NCBI RefSeq assembly: GCF_014199195.1
Contig: NZ_JACIJE010000014.1
Location: 1 to 64,000 of the forward strand
Length of the DNA: 64,000 nt
DNA from: Neoroseomonas alkaliterrae
GTDB lineage: Bacteria; Pseudomonadota; Alphaproteobacteria; Acetobacterales; Acetobacteraceae
Direction: 5' to 3'
Part shown: positions 50,449 to 59,852 of the stretch, in pieces
Numbering within the stretch: position 1 is the first letter of the stretch
Layout of the letters: the number at the start of each line of letters is the position of its first letter
The notes under the pieces: model-generated
Database searches by the model: none
The model's input: only the letters and a program-made list of their open reading frames with translations
Told to the model about the DNA's origin: nothing
Program-made: the position numbers and the translations under genes

Positions 50449-51696
50449 TCAGCGCCGCTGGCTTGTCGCCGCCCGCCGCGGCACCGGCGCCGGCAGGCTG
50501 CCGCGGCCGGAGCTCACGGGCGTGGCCGCACGGCTGCCCTGCTCGATCCGCGCCGGGGCGCGCGCCGTTCTCGGCGGGGATGCGGCGCGGGCCGGGGCGG
50601 CCTGCCGCGTCGCCGGCGCCGCCTGGCGCGCCGTTGCCGGACGGGCCGGCGAGACCGCGCGACCGGCGGCGGCGGCCGCGGTGGTTCCGCGCCCGCGGCC
50701 GACGGTCTGGCGCGCGGCGGCGTTGCGTGCCGCCGCCGTCGTGCCGCGCCGGTCGGGCGCGGCCTGGCGCGGGGCGACGGCGGCGCGGGCCGCGCCCACC
50801 GCGGTGGCCGCCATGATGGCGGCGGGCGGCCGCGCCGCGACGCCCATCTGCGCGAAGCCCTGGTCGAGCAGCGCGCTCATGTGCTGGTCGCGCTCCACCC
50901 AGGAGGAGCCGCCCATGGTGACGCCCACGAGCCGCACGCCGTCGCGCCGCGCGGAGGTCACGATGTTGAAGCCCGAGGCGCGGATGTAGCCGGTCTTGAT
51001 GCCGTCCGCGCCGTCGTAATCCCCGAGCATCCGGTTGTGGTTGCGGATCATCGTCCGCCCCCAGGCGAAATGCTGCGTGCCGAAATAGTGGTAGCGGTTG
51101 GGGAAGTCGCGGATGATGCGCAGGCCGAGCGTCGCCATGTCCCGCGCGGTGCTGATGTTGTCCGGGTCCGGCAGGCCCGAGGCGTTGCGGAAGGTGGTGC
51201 GCGACATGCCGATGGCGCGCGCGCGCATCGTCATGAGCTGGGCGAAGCGTTCCTCGCTGCCGGCCAGATGCTCGCCCACGGCGGCGGCGACATCATTGGC
51301 GCTGCGCGTGACGAGGGCGAGGATCGCCTGCTCGACGGAGAGCGTCGCGCCGGGCGGCAGGCCGAGCTTGGAGGGCGGGCGGGAGGCGGCCTCCTCGCTC
51401 ATGCGGATCGGCGTGTCGAGGCGGATGCGGCCCTCGCGCAGCGCCTCGAACACCATGTAGAGCGTCATGATCTTGGTGAGCGAGGCGGGGTAGCGCGGCT
51501 CGTCGGCATTGGCGGCGACCAGCACCCGGCCGGTCGCGGCGTCGAGCACGATGGCCGCGTACCGGTCGCTGCCGATCTGCGCGGCGGCCGGGGCGGCGAG
51601 GCCGCAAGCCGCGAGCAGCGCGGCGAGGAAGGCAAGGCGCGGCCCGAGCGCACGAATCCTGGAAAACGGGCGCAGCCGGGCGCTCCTCGCTGTCAT
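50449..51696 (-). CDS. D-alanyl-D-alanine carboxypeptidase with basic low-complexity tail
   Basis: A 415-aa S11-family penicillin-binding protein. A signal peptide (about 18-40) precedes the enzyme, which has all three motifs: SLTK (72-75), SAN (132-134) and KTG (234-236). It trims pentapeptide stems in peptidoglycan. From about 290 to the end the protein is an Ala/Arg/Pro-rich tail with repeats such as RQAAPATRQAAPARAA, in place of an amphipathic anchor or SPOR domain. The ATG at 51696 has GGAGGGGG six bases upstream. Confidence 0.9.
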   Translation of the reverse strand: MTARSARLRPFSRIRALGPRLAFLAALLAACGLAAPAAAQIGSDRYAAIVLDAATGRVLVAANADEPRYPASLTKIMTLYMVFEALREGRIRLDTPIRMSEEAASRPPSKLGLPPGATLSVEQAILALVTRSANDVAAAVGEHLAGSEERFAQLMTMRARAIGMSRTTFRNASGLPDPDNISTARDMATLGLRIIRDFPNRYHYFGTQHFAWGRTMIRNHNRMLGDYDGADGIKTGYIRASGFNIVTSARRDGVRLVGVTMGGSSWVERDQHMSALLDQGFAQMGVAARPPAAIMAATAVGAARAAVAPRQAAPDRRGTTAAARNAAARQTVGRGRGTTAAAAAGRAVSPARPATARQAAPATRQAAPARAASPPRTARAPARIEQGSRAATPVSSGRGSLPAPVPRRAATSQRR

Positions 51697-51878
51697 GCGG
51701 CATCCCCCTCCGCCCGGCGCGGTGGCGCCGGTCACGATGCGAGCCGAAGCATAGCCGCGGCCCGGACCCGCGTCCACTCTCATGGATGCCGCGACTTCCT
51801 TTTTCGGCAATGGTTTACGGATTGTTCTTTCAGAACCGCCTCATGGCAGGCCACCGCCGCGCCTCTGCCCGCCCCTCC

Positions 51879-51907
51879 AGAGTTTTTGTGCAGCGCAAAA
51901 AAACTCT
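51879..51907. promoter_or_regulatory. Long dyad with TGC-N3-GCA core, PhaR-like operator 1
   Basis: Two 13-base arms (51879-51891 and 51895-51907) around AGC match at 12 of 13 positions; the arms read AGAGTTTTTGTGC and GCAAAAAAACTCT. The centre TGCAGCGCA fits the TGC-N3-GCA sites bound by PhaR repressors before phasin genes in related bacteria. It lies 130 bases before the phasin start. Confidence 0.55.
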
Positions 51908-51946
51908 TGCGCGAGTGGATCGGGGCCGTCTACACCCCCGTCATGT

Positions 51947-51955
51947 TGCAGCGCA
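51947..51955. promoter_or_regulatory. Second TGC-N3-GCA site, PhaR-like operator 2
   Basis: The same nine bases TGCAGCGCA recur 68 bases downstream of the first site, within TGTTGCAGCGCAGCA, about 85 bases before the phasin start. Exact recurrence of the core in one leader supports a common regulator. Confidence 0.5.
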
Positions 51956-52038
51956 GCACAGCGGCCCGGAAGAGCGGGCCGACCCGCAGGAACGGGGCCG
52001 CCACGGCCCCGGTCGCCATCAACGAGAGGACCGAGACC

Positions 52039-52533
52039 ATGGCCGAGAAGGCTGACGTGAAGAAGATCGCCGCCGAGGGCGCGGCGCAGGCGCAGAAGAT
52101 CGTGACCGAGGGCGCGGCGCAGGCCCGCCAGGCGATGGAGAAGAGCATGGAGCAGATTACCAAGGGTGCCGAGGGCATCATGAAGGCCGCCGAGGACGCC
52201 GCCGAGTTCGGCCGCGGCAACATGGAGGCCTTCGCGAAGGCCGCCCAGACCTGGGCGGTCGGCACGCAGGACCTCGCCCGCCAGGCGATGGCGCTGGCCC
52301 AGGGCCTGACGGACCACACCCTCGAGGGTGCCAAGGCGCTCGCCGCGGTGAAGAGCCTGAACGAGGCCGCCGAGGTCCAGGCGAAGTTCGCCAAGGCCGC
52401 GATGGAGAAGGCCGTCGCCGAGTCCGCGAAGATGCAGGAAGCCGTCTTCAAGCTGACCGAGCAGGCGGTGGCGCCGATCAGCGCCCGCATGACGGCCGCG
52501 ATGGAGAAGTTCGGCAAGCCGATCGCGGCCTGA
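52039..52533 (+). CDS. Phasin family protein
   Basis: A 164-aa Ala/Glu/Lys-rich helical protein with a phasin_2-like core, [21 protein letters not shown], flanked by heptad repeats such as [20 protein letters not shown]. Phasins coat polyhydroxyalkanoate granules. The frame is open far upstream, but AGAGGA nine bases before the ATG at 52039 fixes the start. Two PhaR-like sites lie in the leader and a strong hairpin follows the gene. PHA synthase genes are not in the window. Confidence 0.88.
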   Translation: MAEKADVKKIAAEGAAQAQKIVTEGAAQARQAMEKSMEQITKGAEGIMKAAEDAAEFGRGNMEAFAKAAQTWAVGTQDLARQAMALAQGLTDHTLEGAKALAAVKSLNEAAEVQAKFAKAAMEKAVAESAKMQEAVFKLTEQAVAPISARMTAAMEKFGKPIAA

Positions 52534-52596
52534 TCCGACGAGACCAGGCCGCCCCGCCCGCACTCCCCCTCCCCTCCGAGGGCGGGGCGGTCCAGC

Positions 52597-52654
52597 AAGG
52601 GCCCGGTCCCCGGCATGCCACCGCGCGAGCGGCGGCGGCCGGGGCCGGGCCCTT
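52597..52654 (+). terminator. Strong hairpin downstream of the phasin gene
   Basis: AAGGGCCCGG-T-CCCCGGC (52597-52614) pairs with GCCGGGGCCGGGCCCTT (52638-52654), a 17-bp stem with one bulged T and a 23-base loop. No T-run follows. It is placed to end the phasin mRNA before clpS. Confidence 0.55.
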
Positions 52655-52801
52655 CCGCATTCCGGCCCGGCGCCCGGCGCATGCCGGACAATCTCTCGCC
52701 CGGCCCCGCTCGGCCCTTCACCTGACGCCGCGCAGTCCGATATCCTGCGACGCGGCGCGCGCGGTTGCCGGGCGCGCCGGGACAACCAACTTCATCAGGC
52801 C

Positions 52802-53143
52802 ATGAGCGACCAGGACAAGCGCACCGGCGGCGGACAGGGAAGCGGCGGACCCCAGACCGGGGTGGTCGTCAAGACGCGCCCGCGCACCAAGAAGCCCGCC
52901 ATGTACAAGGTGCTCATGCTCAACGACGACTACACGCCGATGGAGTTCGTCGTGCATGTGCTCGAGCGCTTCTTCCAGAAGAACCGGGAGGAGGCGACGC
53001 GGATCATGCTGCATGTGCACCGCCGCGGCGTCGGCGTCTGCGGGGTCTTCACCTACGAGGTCGCGGAGACCAAGGTGACCCAGGTGATGGATCTCGCGCG
53101 CCAGAACCAGCATCCGCTGCAATGCACGATCGAGAAGGAATAG
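52802..53143 (+). CDS. clpS: ClpS adaptor protein
   Basis: A 113-aa adaptor that delivers N-degron substrates to ClpA. The flexible N-terminus leads to [19 protein letters not shown], which holds the N-end-binding residues, and [15 protein letters not shown] closes the fold. clpA follows after 102 bases in the same direction, the usual pair. Confidence 0.96.
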   Translation: MSDQDKRTGGGQGSGGPQTGVVVKTRPRTKKPAMYKVLMLNDDYTPMEFVVHVLERFFQKNREEATRIMLHVHRRGVGVCGVFTYEVAETKVTQVMDLARQNQHPLQCTIEKE

Positions 53144-53245
53144 GGGTCGCAGACTACCGGGGGGAGGCCCACATCACGACCGGATATCCGGTCCGGTCCG
53201 CGCCGAACGAGGCAAGGCCGGCACCTACAGGGGAGCGTCACTGAC

Positions 53246-55594
53246 ATGCTGTCCCGCAACCTCGAGCAGACGCTCCACCGGGCCCTGGCACTGGCCAGCG
53301 AACGGCGACACGAATACGCGACGCTCGAACACCTTCTTCTTGCCCTCGGCGACGACCAGGACGCGGCCACCGTCCTGCGCGCCTGCGGCGTGGATCTCGA
53401 CCGCCTGAAGCGCGACCTGACCGAGTTCCTGGACAAGGATCTCGCCGGCCTGGTCACCGAGCGCAGCGGCGACCCGAAGCCGACCGCGGGCTTCCAGCGC
53501 GTGGTCCAGCGCGCCGCCATCCATGTGCAATCCAGCGGACGCGACGAGGTGACCGGCGCGAACGTGCTCGTCGCCCTGTTCAGCGAGCGCGAGAGCCACG
53601 CCGTCTATTTCCTGCAGCTGCAGGACATGACGCGGCTCGATGCGGTGAACTTCATTTCCCACGGCATCGCCAAGGCGCCGGGGCGTTCGCAGCCCCGGCC
53701 GGTGCAGGGCTCCGGCGGCGCGAACAGCGGCGAGGAGAGCGCCGAGAAGGAGGAGAAGCCGCGCGGCGGCCGCGGCCAGGACGCGCTGTCGAACTACTGC
53801 GTCAACCTCAACAAGAAGGCGCAGCAGGGCAAGATCGACCCGCTGATCGGCCGCGACCAGGAGATCGAGCGCACCATCCAGATCCTCTGCCGGCGCACCA
53901 AGAACAACCCGCTCTATGTGGGCGACCCGGGCGTGGGCAAGACCGCGATCGCCGAGGGGCTGGCGAAGCGCATCGTCGAGGGCGACGTGCCTGAGGTGCT
54001 GCTCAAGTCCACCATCTACGCGCTCGACATGGGCAGCCTGCTCGCCGGCACGCGCTACCGCGGCGATTTCGAGGAACGGCTGAAGGCCGTGGTGCAGGAG
54101 CTGGAGAACCAGGCCGGCTCGATCCTCTTCATCGACGAGATCCACACCGTGATCGGCGCCGGGGCGACCTCCGGCGGGGCGATGGATGCCTCGAACCTGC
54201 TCAAGCCCGCGCTCGCGCAGGGCACGCTGCGCTGCATCGGCAGCACGACCTACAAGGAATACCGCAACTACTTCGAGAAGGACCGCGCGCTGGTCCGCCG
54301 CTTCCAGAAGATCGACGTGAACGAGCCCACGGTCGAGGATGCGGTGAAGATCCTGCAGGGCCTCAAGAGCAACTACGAGAAGCACCACAAGGTCCGCTAC
54401 ACGCCGGAGGCCATCAAGGCCGCCGTCGAGCTCAGCGCCAAGTACATCCACGACCGCAAGCTGCCCGACAAGGCGATCGACGTGATCGACGAGGTCGGCG
54501 CATCCCGCATGCTCCTGCCCGAGAACAAGCGGCGCAAGACGGTCACGCTCAAGGATGTCGAGGACATCGTCGCCAAGATCGCGCGCATCCCGCCCAAGAG
54601 CGTGAGTACCGACGACCGCGAGCAGCTGCGCAACCTCGAGCGCGACCTCAAGGCCATGGTCTTCGGCCAGGACAAGGCGATCGAGGCGCTCTCGGCCGCG
54701 ATCAAGCTGTCCCGCGCGGGCCTGCGCGACCCCGAGAAGCCGATCGGCAACTACCTGTTCAGCGGCCCCACCGGCGTCGGCAAGACCGAGGTCGCGAAGC
54801 AGCTCGCCAAGACGCTGGGAATCGAGCTGATCCGCTTCGACATGTCCGAATACATGGAGCGGCACAGCGTCAGCCGGCTGATCGGCGCGCCGCCGGGCTA
54901 TGTCGGCTTCGACCAGGGCGGGCTGCTGACGGATGCGATCGACCAGCACCCGCACGCCGTGCTGCTGCTCGATGAGATCGAGAAGGCGCACCAGGATCTC
55001 TACAACATCCTGCTGCAGGTGATGGACCACGGGAAGCTCACCGACCACAACGGCAAGACCGTGGATTTCCGCAACGTCATCCTGATCATGACGACGAATG
55101 CGGGCGCGGCGGACCTCGCCAAGCCCGCCATCGGCTTCGAGCGCGCGGCCCGCGTCGGCGAGGATACCGAGGCGATCCAGCGCATGTTCACGCCGGAGTT
55201 CCGCAACCGCCTCGATGCCATCGTGCCCTTCTCGGGCCTCACACCCGAGATCGTCGGCCAGGTGGTCGAGAAGTTCGTCATGCAGCTCGAGGCGCAGCTT
55301 GCGGACCGCAACGTGACGATCGAGCTCTCCTCGGCGGCGAAGGAATGGCTGGCCGAGAAGGGCTACGACCCGCTCTACGGCGCGCGCCCGCTTGCGCGCG
55401 TCATCCAGGAGCATGTGAAGAAGCCGCTCGCGGAGGAGCTGCTCTTCGGCAAGCTGACGAAGGGCGGCGCGGTGAAGGTGGGGCTCAAGGACGGGGCGCT
55501 CACCTTCGACGTGATCGAGGCCACGCCCCCGGCCCTGCCCAAGCCCGAGGAGGGCGAGGGCGACGCCGAGCGCGAGCCCGAGACGGCCGAGTAG
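53246..55594 (+). CDS. clpA: ATP-dependent Clp protease ATPase subunit ClpA
   Basis: A 782-aa Hsp100 unfoldase. An N-terminal double-repeat domain (about 1-140) binds ClpS. Two AAA modules follow, with Walker A GDPGVGKT (226-233) and GPTGVGKT (507-514). The ClpP-docking loop is KPAIGFE (about 625-631). It is ClpA, not ClpB, because no middle coiled coil lies between the modules. A Glu-rich tail ends the protein. Confidence 0.97.
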   Translation: MLSRNLEQTLHRALALASERRHEYATLEHLLLALGDDQDAATVLRACGVDLDRLKRDLTEFLDKDLAGLVTERSGDPKPTAGFQRVVQRAAIHVQSSGRDEVTGANVLVALFSERESHAVYFLQLQDMTRLDAVNFISHGIAKAPGRSQPRPVQGSGGANSGEESAEKEEKPRGGRGQDALSNYCVNLNKKAQQGKIDPLIGRDQEIERTIQILCRRTKNNPLYVGDPGVGKTAIAEGLAKRIVEGDVPEVLLKSTIYALDMGSLLAGTRYRGDFEERLKAVVQELENQAGSILFIDEIHTVIGAGATSGGAMDASNLLKPALAQGTLRCIGSTTYKEYRNYFEKDRALVRRFQKIDVNEPTVEDAVKILQGLKSNYEKHHKVRYTPEAIKAAVELSAKYIHDRKLPDKAIDVIDEVGASRMLLPENKRRKTVTLKDVEDIVAKIARIPPKSVSTDDREQLRNLERDLKAMVFGQDKAIEALSAAIKLSRAGLRDPEKPIGNYLFSGPTGVGKTEVAKQLAKTLGIELIRFDMSEYMERHSVSRLIGAPPGYVGFDQGGLLTDAIDQHPHAVLLLDEIEKAHQDLYNILLQVMDHGKLTDHNGKTVDFRNVILIMTTNAGAADLAKPAIGFERAARVGEDTEAIQRMFTPEFRNRLDAIVPFSGLTPEIVGQVVEKFVMQLEAQLADRNVTIELSSAAKEWLAEKGYDPLYGARPLARVIQEHVKKPLAEELLFGKLTKGGAVKVGLKDGALTFDVIEATPPALPKPEEGEGDAEREPETAE

Positions 55595-56048
55595 CGCGGC
55601 GCCCAAGCCGGCAGGGTGAGGGAAAGGCTCGTCGCCGGATCCGCGCGCCGTCCTCGCCGGTGCGCGGACATCGCCACGCGTCGTCCGCGCACCGGCAGGC
55701 GTGGTGTCCTGATGCCCTTGGCATCGAGAGCGGTGCCGCGCCAGGTGCACGGCCCTGGCGTGACCGGGACTTGAAGGCTCGGCGGAACGGCGCGCGCATG
55801 TCCTCTGTGCCCATGCCTGCCCACGCACGACAAGGCCCGCTCCACCGCGGGCGGAGCGGGCCTTTCGCCGTTGACCGGCGCCGTTTCCTGGACGTTGCCC
55901 CGAACTGAGCGGCATGATCTGACAAGGTGGCGACAGGCCCGGTCAAGCAGGCAGGCGTGCGACGCAATATGCGTGCTTTCGAAATTAATGGTTTCGCGCG
56001 GCGCTGCGCTCGTTCCCGGCCCGACGCCCGGCAGCGGCGCGGAGACGC
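55595..56048. other. 454-base spacer after clpA
   Basis: No supported gene is seen here on either strand. The main feature is a perfect hairpin at 55832-55864. The 230 bases between clpA and that hairpin have no ribosome site or recognisable RNA, and the hairpin is far from the clpA stop for a simple terminator. The last part (55980-56048) is the leader of the DUF6111 gene. Confidence 0.5.
55832..55864 (+). terminator. Perfect 12-bp hairpin in the clpA 3' region
   Basis: AAGGCCCGCTCC (55832-55843) and GGAGCGGGCCTT (55853-55864) form a perfect stem with a 9-base loop, followed by TCGCC. It resembles an intrinsic terminator with only a short T-run. It may end clpSA or an unidentified short RNA. 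Confidence 0.6.
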
Positions 56049-56297
56049 ATGGCCTATCTCTTCGAACTGATCCTCTTCCTCACGCCCTTCCTCGCCTACG
56101 GGCTGTGGCGGCGGCTCAATCCGAACACCGAGCCGAGCACCATCCTGCTCGTCCTGGCCGGCTGCGGGATCGTGCTGATGGTCGCGGGCGGCTATTGGTA
56201 CGGGCTGACGCGCAGCATGCCGCGCGACGCCGCCTATGTGCCCGCGCATCTCGAGGGCGAGCGGATCGAGCCCGGCCATGCGGAGCGCCGCCGGTGA
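56049..56297 (+). CDS. DUF6111-like small membrane protein
   Basis: An 82-aa protein with two hydrophobic helices (about 3-18 and 32-50) around RRLNPNTEPSTI, then a charged tail AYVPAHLEGERIEPG. It resembles the DUF6111 family that precedes the CCA-adding enzyme gene in alphaproteobacteria. Its stop overlaps the cca start as GTGA, so translation is coupled. Function unknown. Confidence 0.75.
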   Translation: MAYLFELILFLTPFLAYGLWRRLNPNTEPSTILLVLAGCGIVLMVAGGYWYGLTRSMPRDAAYVPAHLEGERIEPGHAERRR

Positions 56298-57646
56298 GCG
56301 ACCAGCCGGCGGCCGTCATCGCGCGCCCGGGCTTCCTCGACATCCCGGCCGTCGCGTCGGTGCTGGCGGCGCTGCCGGGCGCGCGCGCCGTCGGCGGCTG
56401 CGTGCGCGATGCGCTGGCCGGCCTGCCCTCGGCCGATGTGGACATCGCCGCCCCGCTGCCGCCGCAGGAGATCGCCGCGCACCTGCGCGCGGCCGGGCTG
56501 AAGGTGTTCGAGACGGGCCTCGCGCACGGCACGCTGACGGCGGTGCTGAAGGGCGTGCCGGTCGAGGTGACGGCGCTGCGCCGCGACGTGCTGACCGACG
56601 GGCGCCACGCCGTGGTGGAGTGGACGCGCGACTGGCGCGAGGACGCGGCGCGGCGCGACTTCACCATCAACGCCATGTCGCTCGCCCCCGATGGCGCGCT
56701 GTTCGACTATTTCGGCGGCCGGGCGGACCTGGCGGCGGGGAAGGTGCGCTTCGTGGGCGATCCCGACACGCGCCTCACGGAGGACTACCTGCGCGCGCTG
56801 CGCTTCTTCCGCTTCCAGGCGCGCTACGGGCGCGGGGAGCCGGATGCGGCGGCGGTCGCGGCGATCCGCCGGGCGGTGCCGGGCCTCGCGCGGCTCTCGG
56901 CCGAGCGGGTCTGGATGGAACTGAAGCGCATCCTGTCGGTGCCGGACCCGGTCGCGGCGGTGGGGCTGATGGCGGAGACGGGTGTGCTCGGCGCGGTGCT
57001 GGGCCTGCCCTACGACCTCGACGGCGCCGCGCGCCTTTCCGCCTTCGCGCCCGATGCCGCCGCCTGGCCTTGGCTCGTCGCGCTCCTGCCGGCGCGCGAG
57101 GATCCGCCCCGTCTGGCGCGCCGCCTCAAGGCCTCGCTCGAGGAGGTCAGGATCCTCGACCTGCTCGCCGCCGATCTCGCCGATGCGCGCGCGGGAAGCG
57201 GGCGCCCGCCCCGCCCGCCCATGGACGATCCCGCCACCGCCGCCGCCTGGGTGCTGAGCGGCGCGGCGCGGCACTTCCGCGAGGAGGCGCTGCTGCGCCG
57301 CTTCGCCGACTGGTCGCTGACGCTGCACGATTTCGGCCGCGGCGGGACCGATGGCGCGCATTGGCGCGGGGCGCGGGCGCTGGCGGCGGAGATGCCGGTG
57401 CCGGTCTTCCCGCTCGGCGGCGCGGATGCGGCGGCGCTCGGCGTGCCGCCCGGGCCCTGGATGGGCCGGCTTCTGGCAGAGGTGCTGGCGTGGTGGCGGC
57501 AGTCCGGCTGCCGGCCGTCGCGGGAGGAATGCCTCGCGGACCTCGCGCGCCGCGTCGCGGCGGGCCCCGACGCCGCATCCGCCGGCAAGGGGGAGAAGGC
57601 CGGCAGCGGCGCCGAGGCCGGCGGCGGGGCCACACTCGGGGGATGA
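56294..57646 (+). CDS. cca: CCA-adding tRNA nucleotidyltransferase
   Basis: A 450-aa class II nucleotidyltransferase that builds or repairs the 3' CCA of tRNAs. The head domain has AVGGCVRDALAG and the metal-binding DxD (Asp48, Asp50 in ADVDIAAP), then RRDFTINAMSLAPDG and the neck motif TEDYLRALRFFRFQARYG. The GTG start at 56294 lies in the DUF6111 stop. The last 30 residues are a Gly/Ala-rich tail. Confidence 0.9.
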   Translation: MSDQPAAVIARPGFLDIPAVASVLAALPGARAVGGCVRDALAGLPSADVDIAAPLPPQEIAAHLRAAGLKVFETGLAHGTLTAVLKGVPVEVTALRRDVLTDGRHAVVEWTRDWREDAARRDFTINAMSLAPDGALFDYFGGRADLAAGKVRFVGDPDTRLTEDYLRALRFFRFQARYGRGEPDAAAVAAIRRAVPGLARLSAERVWMELKRILSVPDPVAAVGLMAETGVLGAVLGLPYDLDGAARLSAFAPDAAAWPWLVALLPAREDPPRLARRLKASLEEVRILDLLAADLADARAGSGRPPRPPMDDPATAAAWVLSGAARHFREEALLRRFADWSLTLHDFGRGGTDGAHWRGARALAAEMPVPVFPLGGADAAALGVPPGPWMGRLLAEVLAWWRQSGCRPSREECLADLARRVAAGPDAASAGKGEKAGSGAEAGGGATLGG

Positions 57647-58088
57647 GTGGGGGATCCGGCCCCGCCGCCTTCACCGGAACGAAACAAGAACTAGCACAGG
57701 GTGCAGCCAAGTTTCAAGGGCGTTCGCGTGACACCTGCCCTGCGCCGCGCGGGAGCCTGCCCAGGCATGCAAAGCCCCGGAACGGCGGCGCAGCGACCTG
57801 ATGCAAGTCTTTGCGAATATTGATCTTCCTTCGCGCGCCGGGAGAGGCCGCGCGGCCCTGCCCCGGTGCCGGCACGGTCCCGCCGCGGCACGCGGAGCCT
57901 CGCGACACGCCGCCGCCTGCCCGGGGGCGGCACCGCCTCGGCCTTGCGCCCTCAACCCGCTTGCGCGCGGGAGGCGACCCCGGGCGGGTGACGATGCCCG
58001 AGGACACCAGCGGCTTCCGCCGCGCGCCCCGAGACGCCCATCCGAGGGGGCGATTCCCCGCCTGCCCGTTCTGCTCTATCCCCCGCCC
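57647..58088. other. 442-base spacer between cca and the ABC transporter
   Basis: No gene is well supported. The spacer holds a LexA-type box at 57677-57691. An 18-codon frame begins at 57767, and AATATTGAT near 57820 makes one locally AT-rich spot. The ABC transporter frame is open through the right half, but its conserved N-terminus begins at 58089. Confidence 0.5.
57677..57691. promoter_or_regulatory. LexA-type SOS box without an evident target gene
   Basis: GAAC-GAAACAA-GAAC is the complement of GTTC-N7-GTTC, the LexA direct repeat of alphaproteobacteria. It lies 31 bases after cca and about 400 bases before the ABC transporter start. Confidence 0.5.
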
Positions 58089-59837
58089 ATGGCCCTGCCG
58101 CTCGAACCCTCCTCCCGCGCCCTGCTCGCGCGCCTCTGGCGCGGCTATGTCGGGGGGCACCGGCGGGGCATCGCGCTCGCGCTGCTCTGCACCCTCGGCG
58201 TGGCGGGCACCACCGCGCTCTACCCGGTGGTCATCCAGCAATCCTTCGACCGCTTCACCGAGGGGCGGCACGACTGGCTGTGGCTGGTGCCGGTGGTCAT
58301 CATCCTGGTCACCTCTCTGAAGGCGCTCGCGCAGTTCGGCCAGGCGGTGGCGATCCAGTCGGTCGTGCTGCGCGTCATCGAGGGGCTGCAGAACGACCTC
58401 TTCCGCGCCCTCACCCGCGCCGACCTCGCGGTGGTCGCGCGCGAGGCGCCGGCGCGCCACGCCGCGCGCTTCACCACCGACGCCGCGCTGATCCGCGAGG
58501 CACTGACCAAATCCATCAACGCGGTGGCCGATGCGCTGACGGTGGTCGGCCTCGTCGCCTCGATGGTCTATCTCGACTGGCAGATGTCGCTGATCGCGGC
58601 GCTGCTCTATCCGCTCGCGGTGCTGCCGATCCTGAAACTCGGCAAGCGCATCCGCCGCGCCTCGGGCGGGATGCAGGAACGGGTGGGCGAGGCCGCGGCG
58701 GCGCTGACCGAATCCTTCGGCGCCGCCCGCGTGGTCCGCGCCTACCGGCTCGAGGCTTCGGAGGAGGCGCGCGCGGCCGGCCTCTTCGCGCGGCTGCGCG
58801 AGAGCCTCTACGGCATCGCCCGCACCCGCGCCTCGCTCGACCCGATGCTGGAGGCGCTCGGCGGCTTCGCGGTCGCGGCGGTGCTCGCCTTCGTCGGCTG
58901 GCGGGTCTCGACCGGCACGGGCACGCTCGGGGAGTTCACCGGCTTCGTCGCGGCGCTGCTCATCGCCTCGCGCCCGGTGCGCGCGCTGGGCTCGCTGAAC
59001 GCGGCGCTGCAGGAGGGGCTGGCCGGCCTCGGCCGCGTCTTCGGCGTGATGGACGAGCCGCGCCGCATCGCCGAGGCGCCCGGCGCCCCGCCGCTGCCGC
59101 CGGGCCAGGGCCGCGTCGAATTCGATGCCGTCGGCTTCACCTATGACGGGGTGCCGGATGCCGCGCTCGCGGGCCTGACCTTCACCGCCGAGCCGGGGCG
59201 CACCGTCGCGCTGGTCGGGCCCTCGGGCGCCGGCAAGTCCACCGCCATCGCGCTGGTGCCGCGCCTTTACGACGTGACCGAGGGCGCGCTGCGGATCGAC
59301 GGCGCCGACATCCGCACGGTCAGCCTCGCCTCGTTGCGCGATGCCATCGCCTATGTCGGGCAGGAGGCGGTGATCTTCGACGACACCGCGCTCGCCAACA
59401 TCGCCTGCGGCCGGCCCGGCGCGACGCAGGCGGAGGTGGAGGAGGCCGCCCGCGCCGCCGCCGCGCATGATTTCATCGCCGCCCTGCCGGAAGGCTACGC
59501 GACCGTGCTCGGCCCCGGCGGGTCGCGGCTGTCGGGCGGGCAGCGGCAGCGCGTCGCGCTGGCCCGCGCGCTGCTGCGCAACCCGCGCATCCTGCTGCTC
59601 GACGAGGCGACGAGCGCCCTCGATGCCGAGAACGAGGCGCTGGTCCAGCAGGCGCTCGCGCGGCTGCGCGCGGGGCGGACCACCCTCGTCATCGCCCATC
59701 GCCTCGCCACGGTGCGCGATGCCGACCTGATCGTGGTGATGGAGAAGGGCCGCGCGGTCGAGCAGGGCACCCACGCCGAGCTGATGGCGCGGGACGGGCT
59801 CTACGCGCGCCTCGTCAGGACCCAGGCCTTCGGCTGA
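58089..59837 (+). CDS. MsbA-like ABC transporter, fused membrane and ATPase domains
   Basis: A 582-aa half-transporter. About six transmembrane helices cover residues 20-320. The ATPase has Walker A GPSGAGKS (377-384), signature LSGGQRQR and Walker B ILLLDEATSALD. The layout is that of lipid A or multidrug exporters (MsbA type); the substrate cannot be fixed from sequence. The ATG at 58089 is chosen because the conserved N-terminus starts there; the upstream extension is low-complexity. Confidence 0.88.
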   Translation: MALPLEPSSRALLARLWRGYVGGHRRGIALALLCTLGVAGTTALYPVVIQQSFDRFTEGRHDWLWLVPVVIILVTSLKALAQFGQAVAIQSVVLRVIEGLQNDLFRALTRADLAVVAREAPARHAARFTTDAALIREALTKSINAVADALTVVGLVASMVYLDWQMSLIAALLYPLAVLPILKLGKRIRRASGGMQERVGEAAAALTESFGAARVVRAYRLEASEEARAAGLFARLRESLYGIARTRASLDPMLEALGGFAVAAVLAFVGWRVSTGTGTLGEFTGFVAALLIASRPVRALGSLNAALQEGLAGLGRVFGVMDEPRRIAEAPGAPPLPPGQGRVEFDAVGFTYDGVPDAALAGLTFTAEPGRTVALVGPSGAGKSTAIALVPRLYDVTEGALRIDGADIRTVSLASLRDAIAYVGQEAVIFDDTALANIACGRPGATQAEVEEAARAAAAHDFIAALPEGYATVLGPGGSRLSGGQRQRVALARALLRNPRILLLDEATSALDAENEALVQQALARLRAGRTTLVIAHRLATVRDADLIVVMEKGRAVEQGTHAELMARDGLYARLVRTQAFG

Positions 59838-59852
59838 GGCGCCCGCGCCGCC

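Larger units (their letters stand above)
51697..52038. other. Intergenic region upstream of the phasin gene
   Basis: These 342 bases separate the divergent carboxypeptidase and phasin genes. They hold the two TGC-N3-GCA sites listed separately and an AT-richer patch around 51795-51835 (TTTTTCGGC, GGTTTACGGATTGTTCTTTC). No convincing open frame with a ribosome site was found apart from the extended phasin frame. Confidence 0.5.

Noticed and set aside
53225..55915. 896-codon open frame antisense to clpA
   Set aside because: Fully overlaps a certain clpA gene and has the Leu/Asp/Arg-rich composition of an antisense frame.
57767..57823. 18-codon frame after the orphan LexA box
   Set aside because: Too short and without a clear ribosome site to call as a gene; kept only as a possible target of the box.
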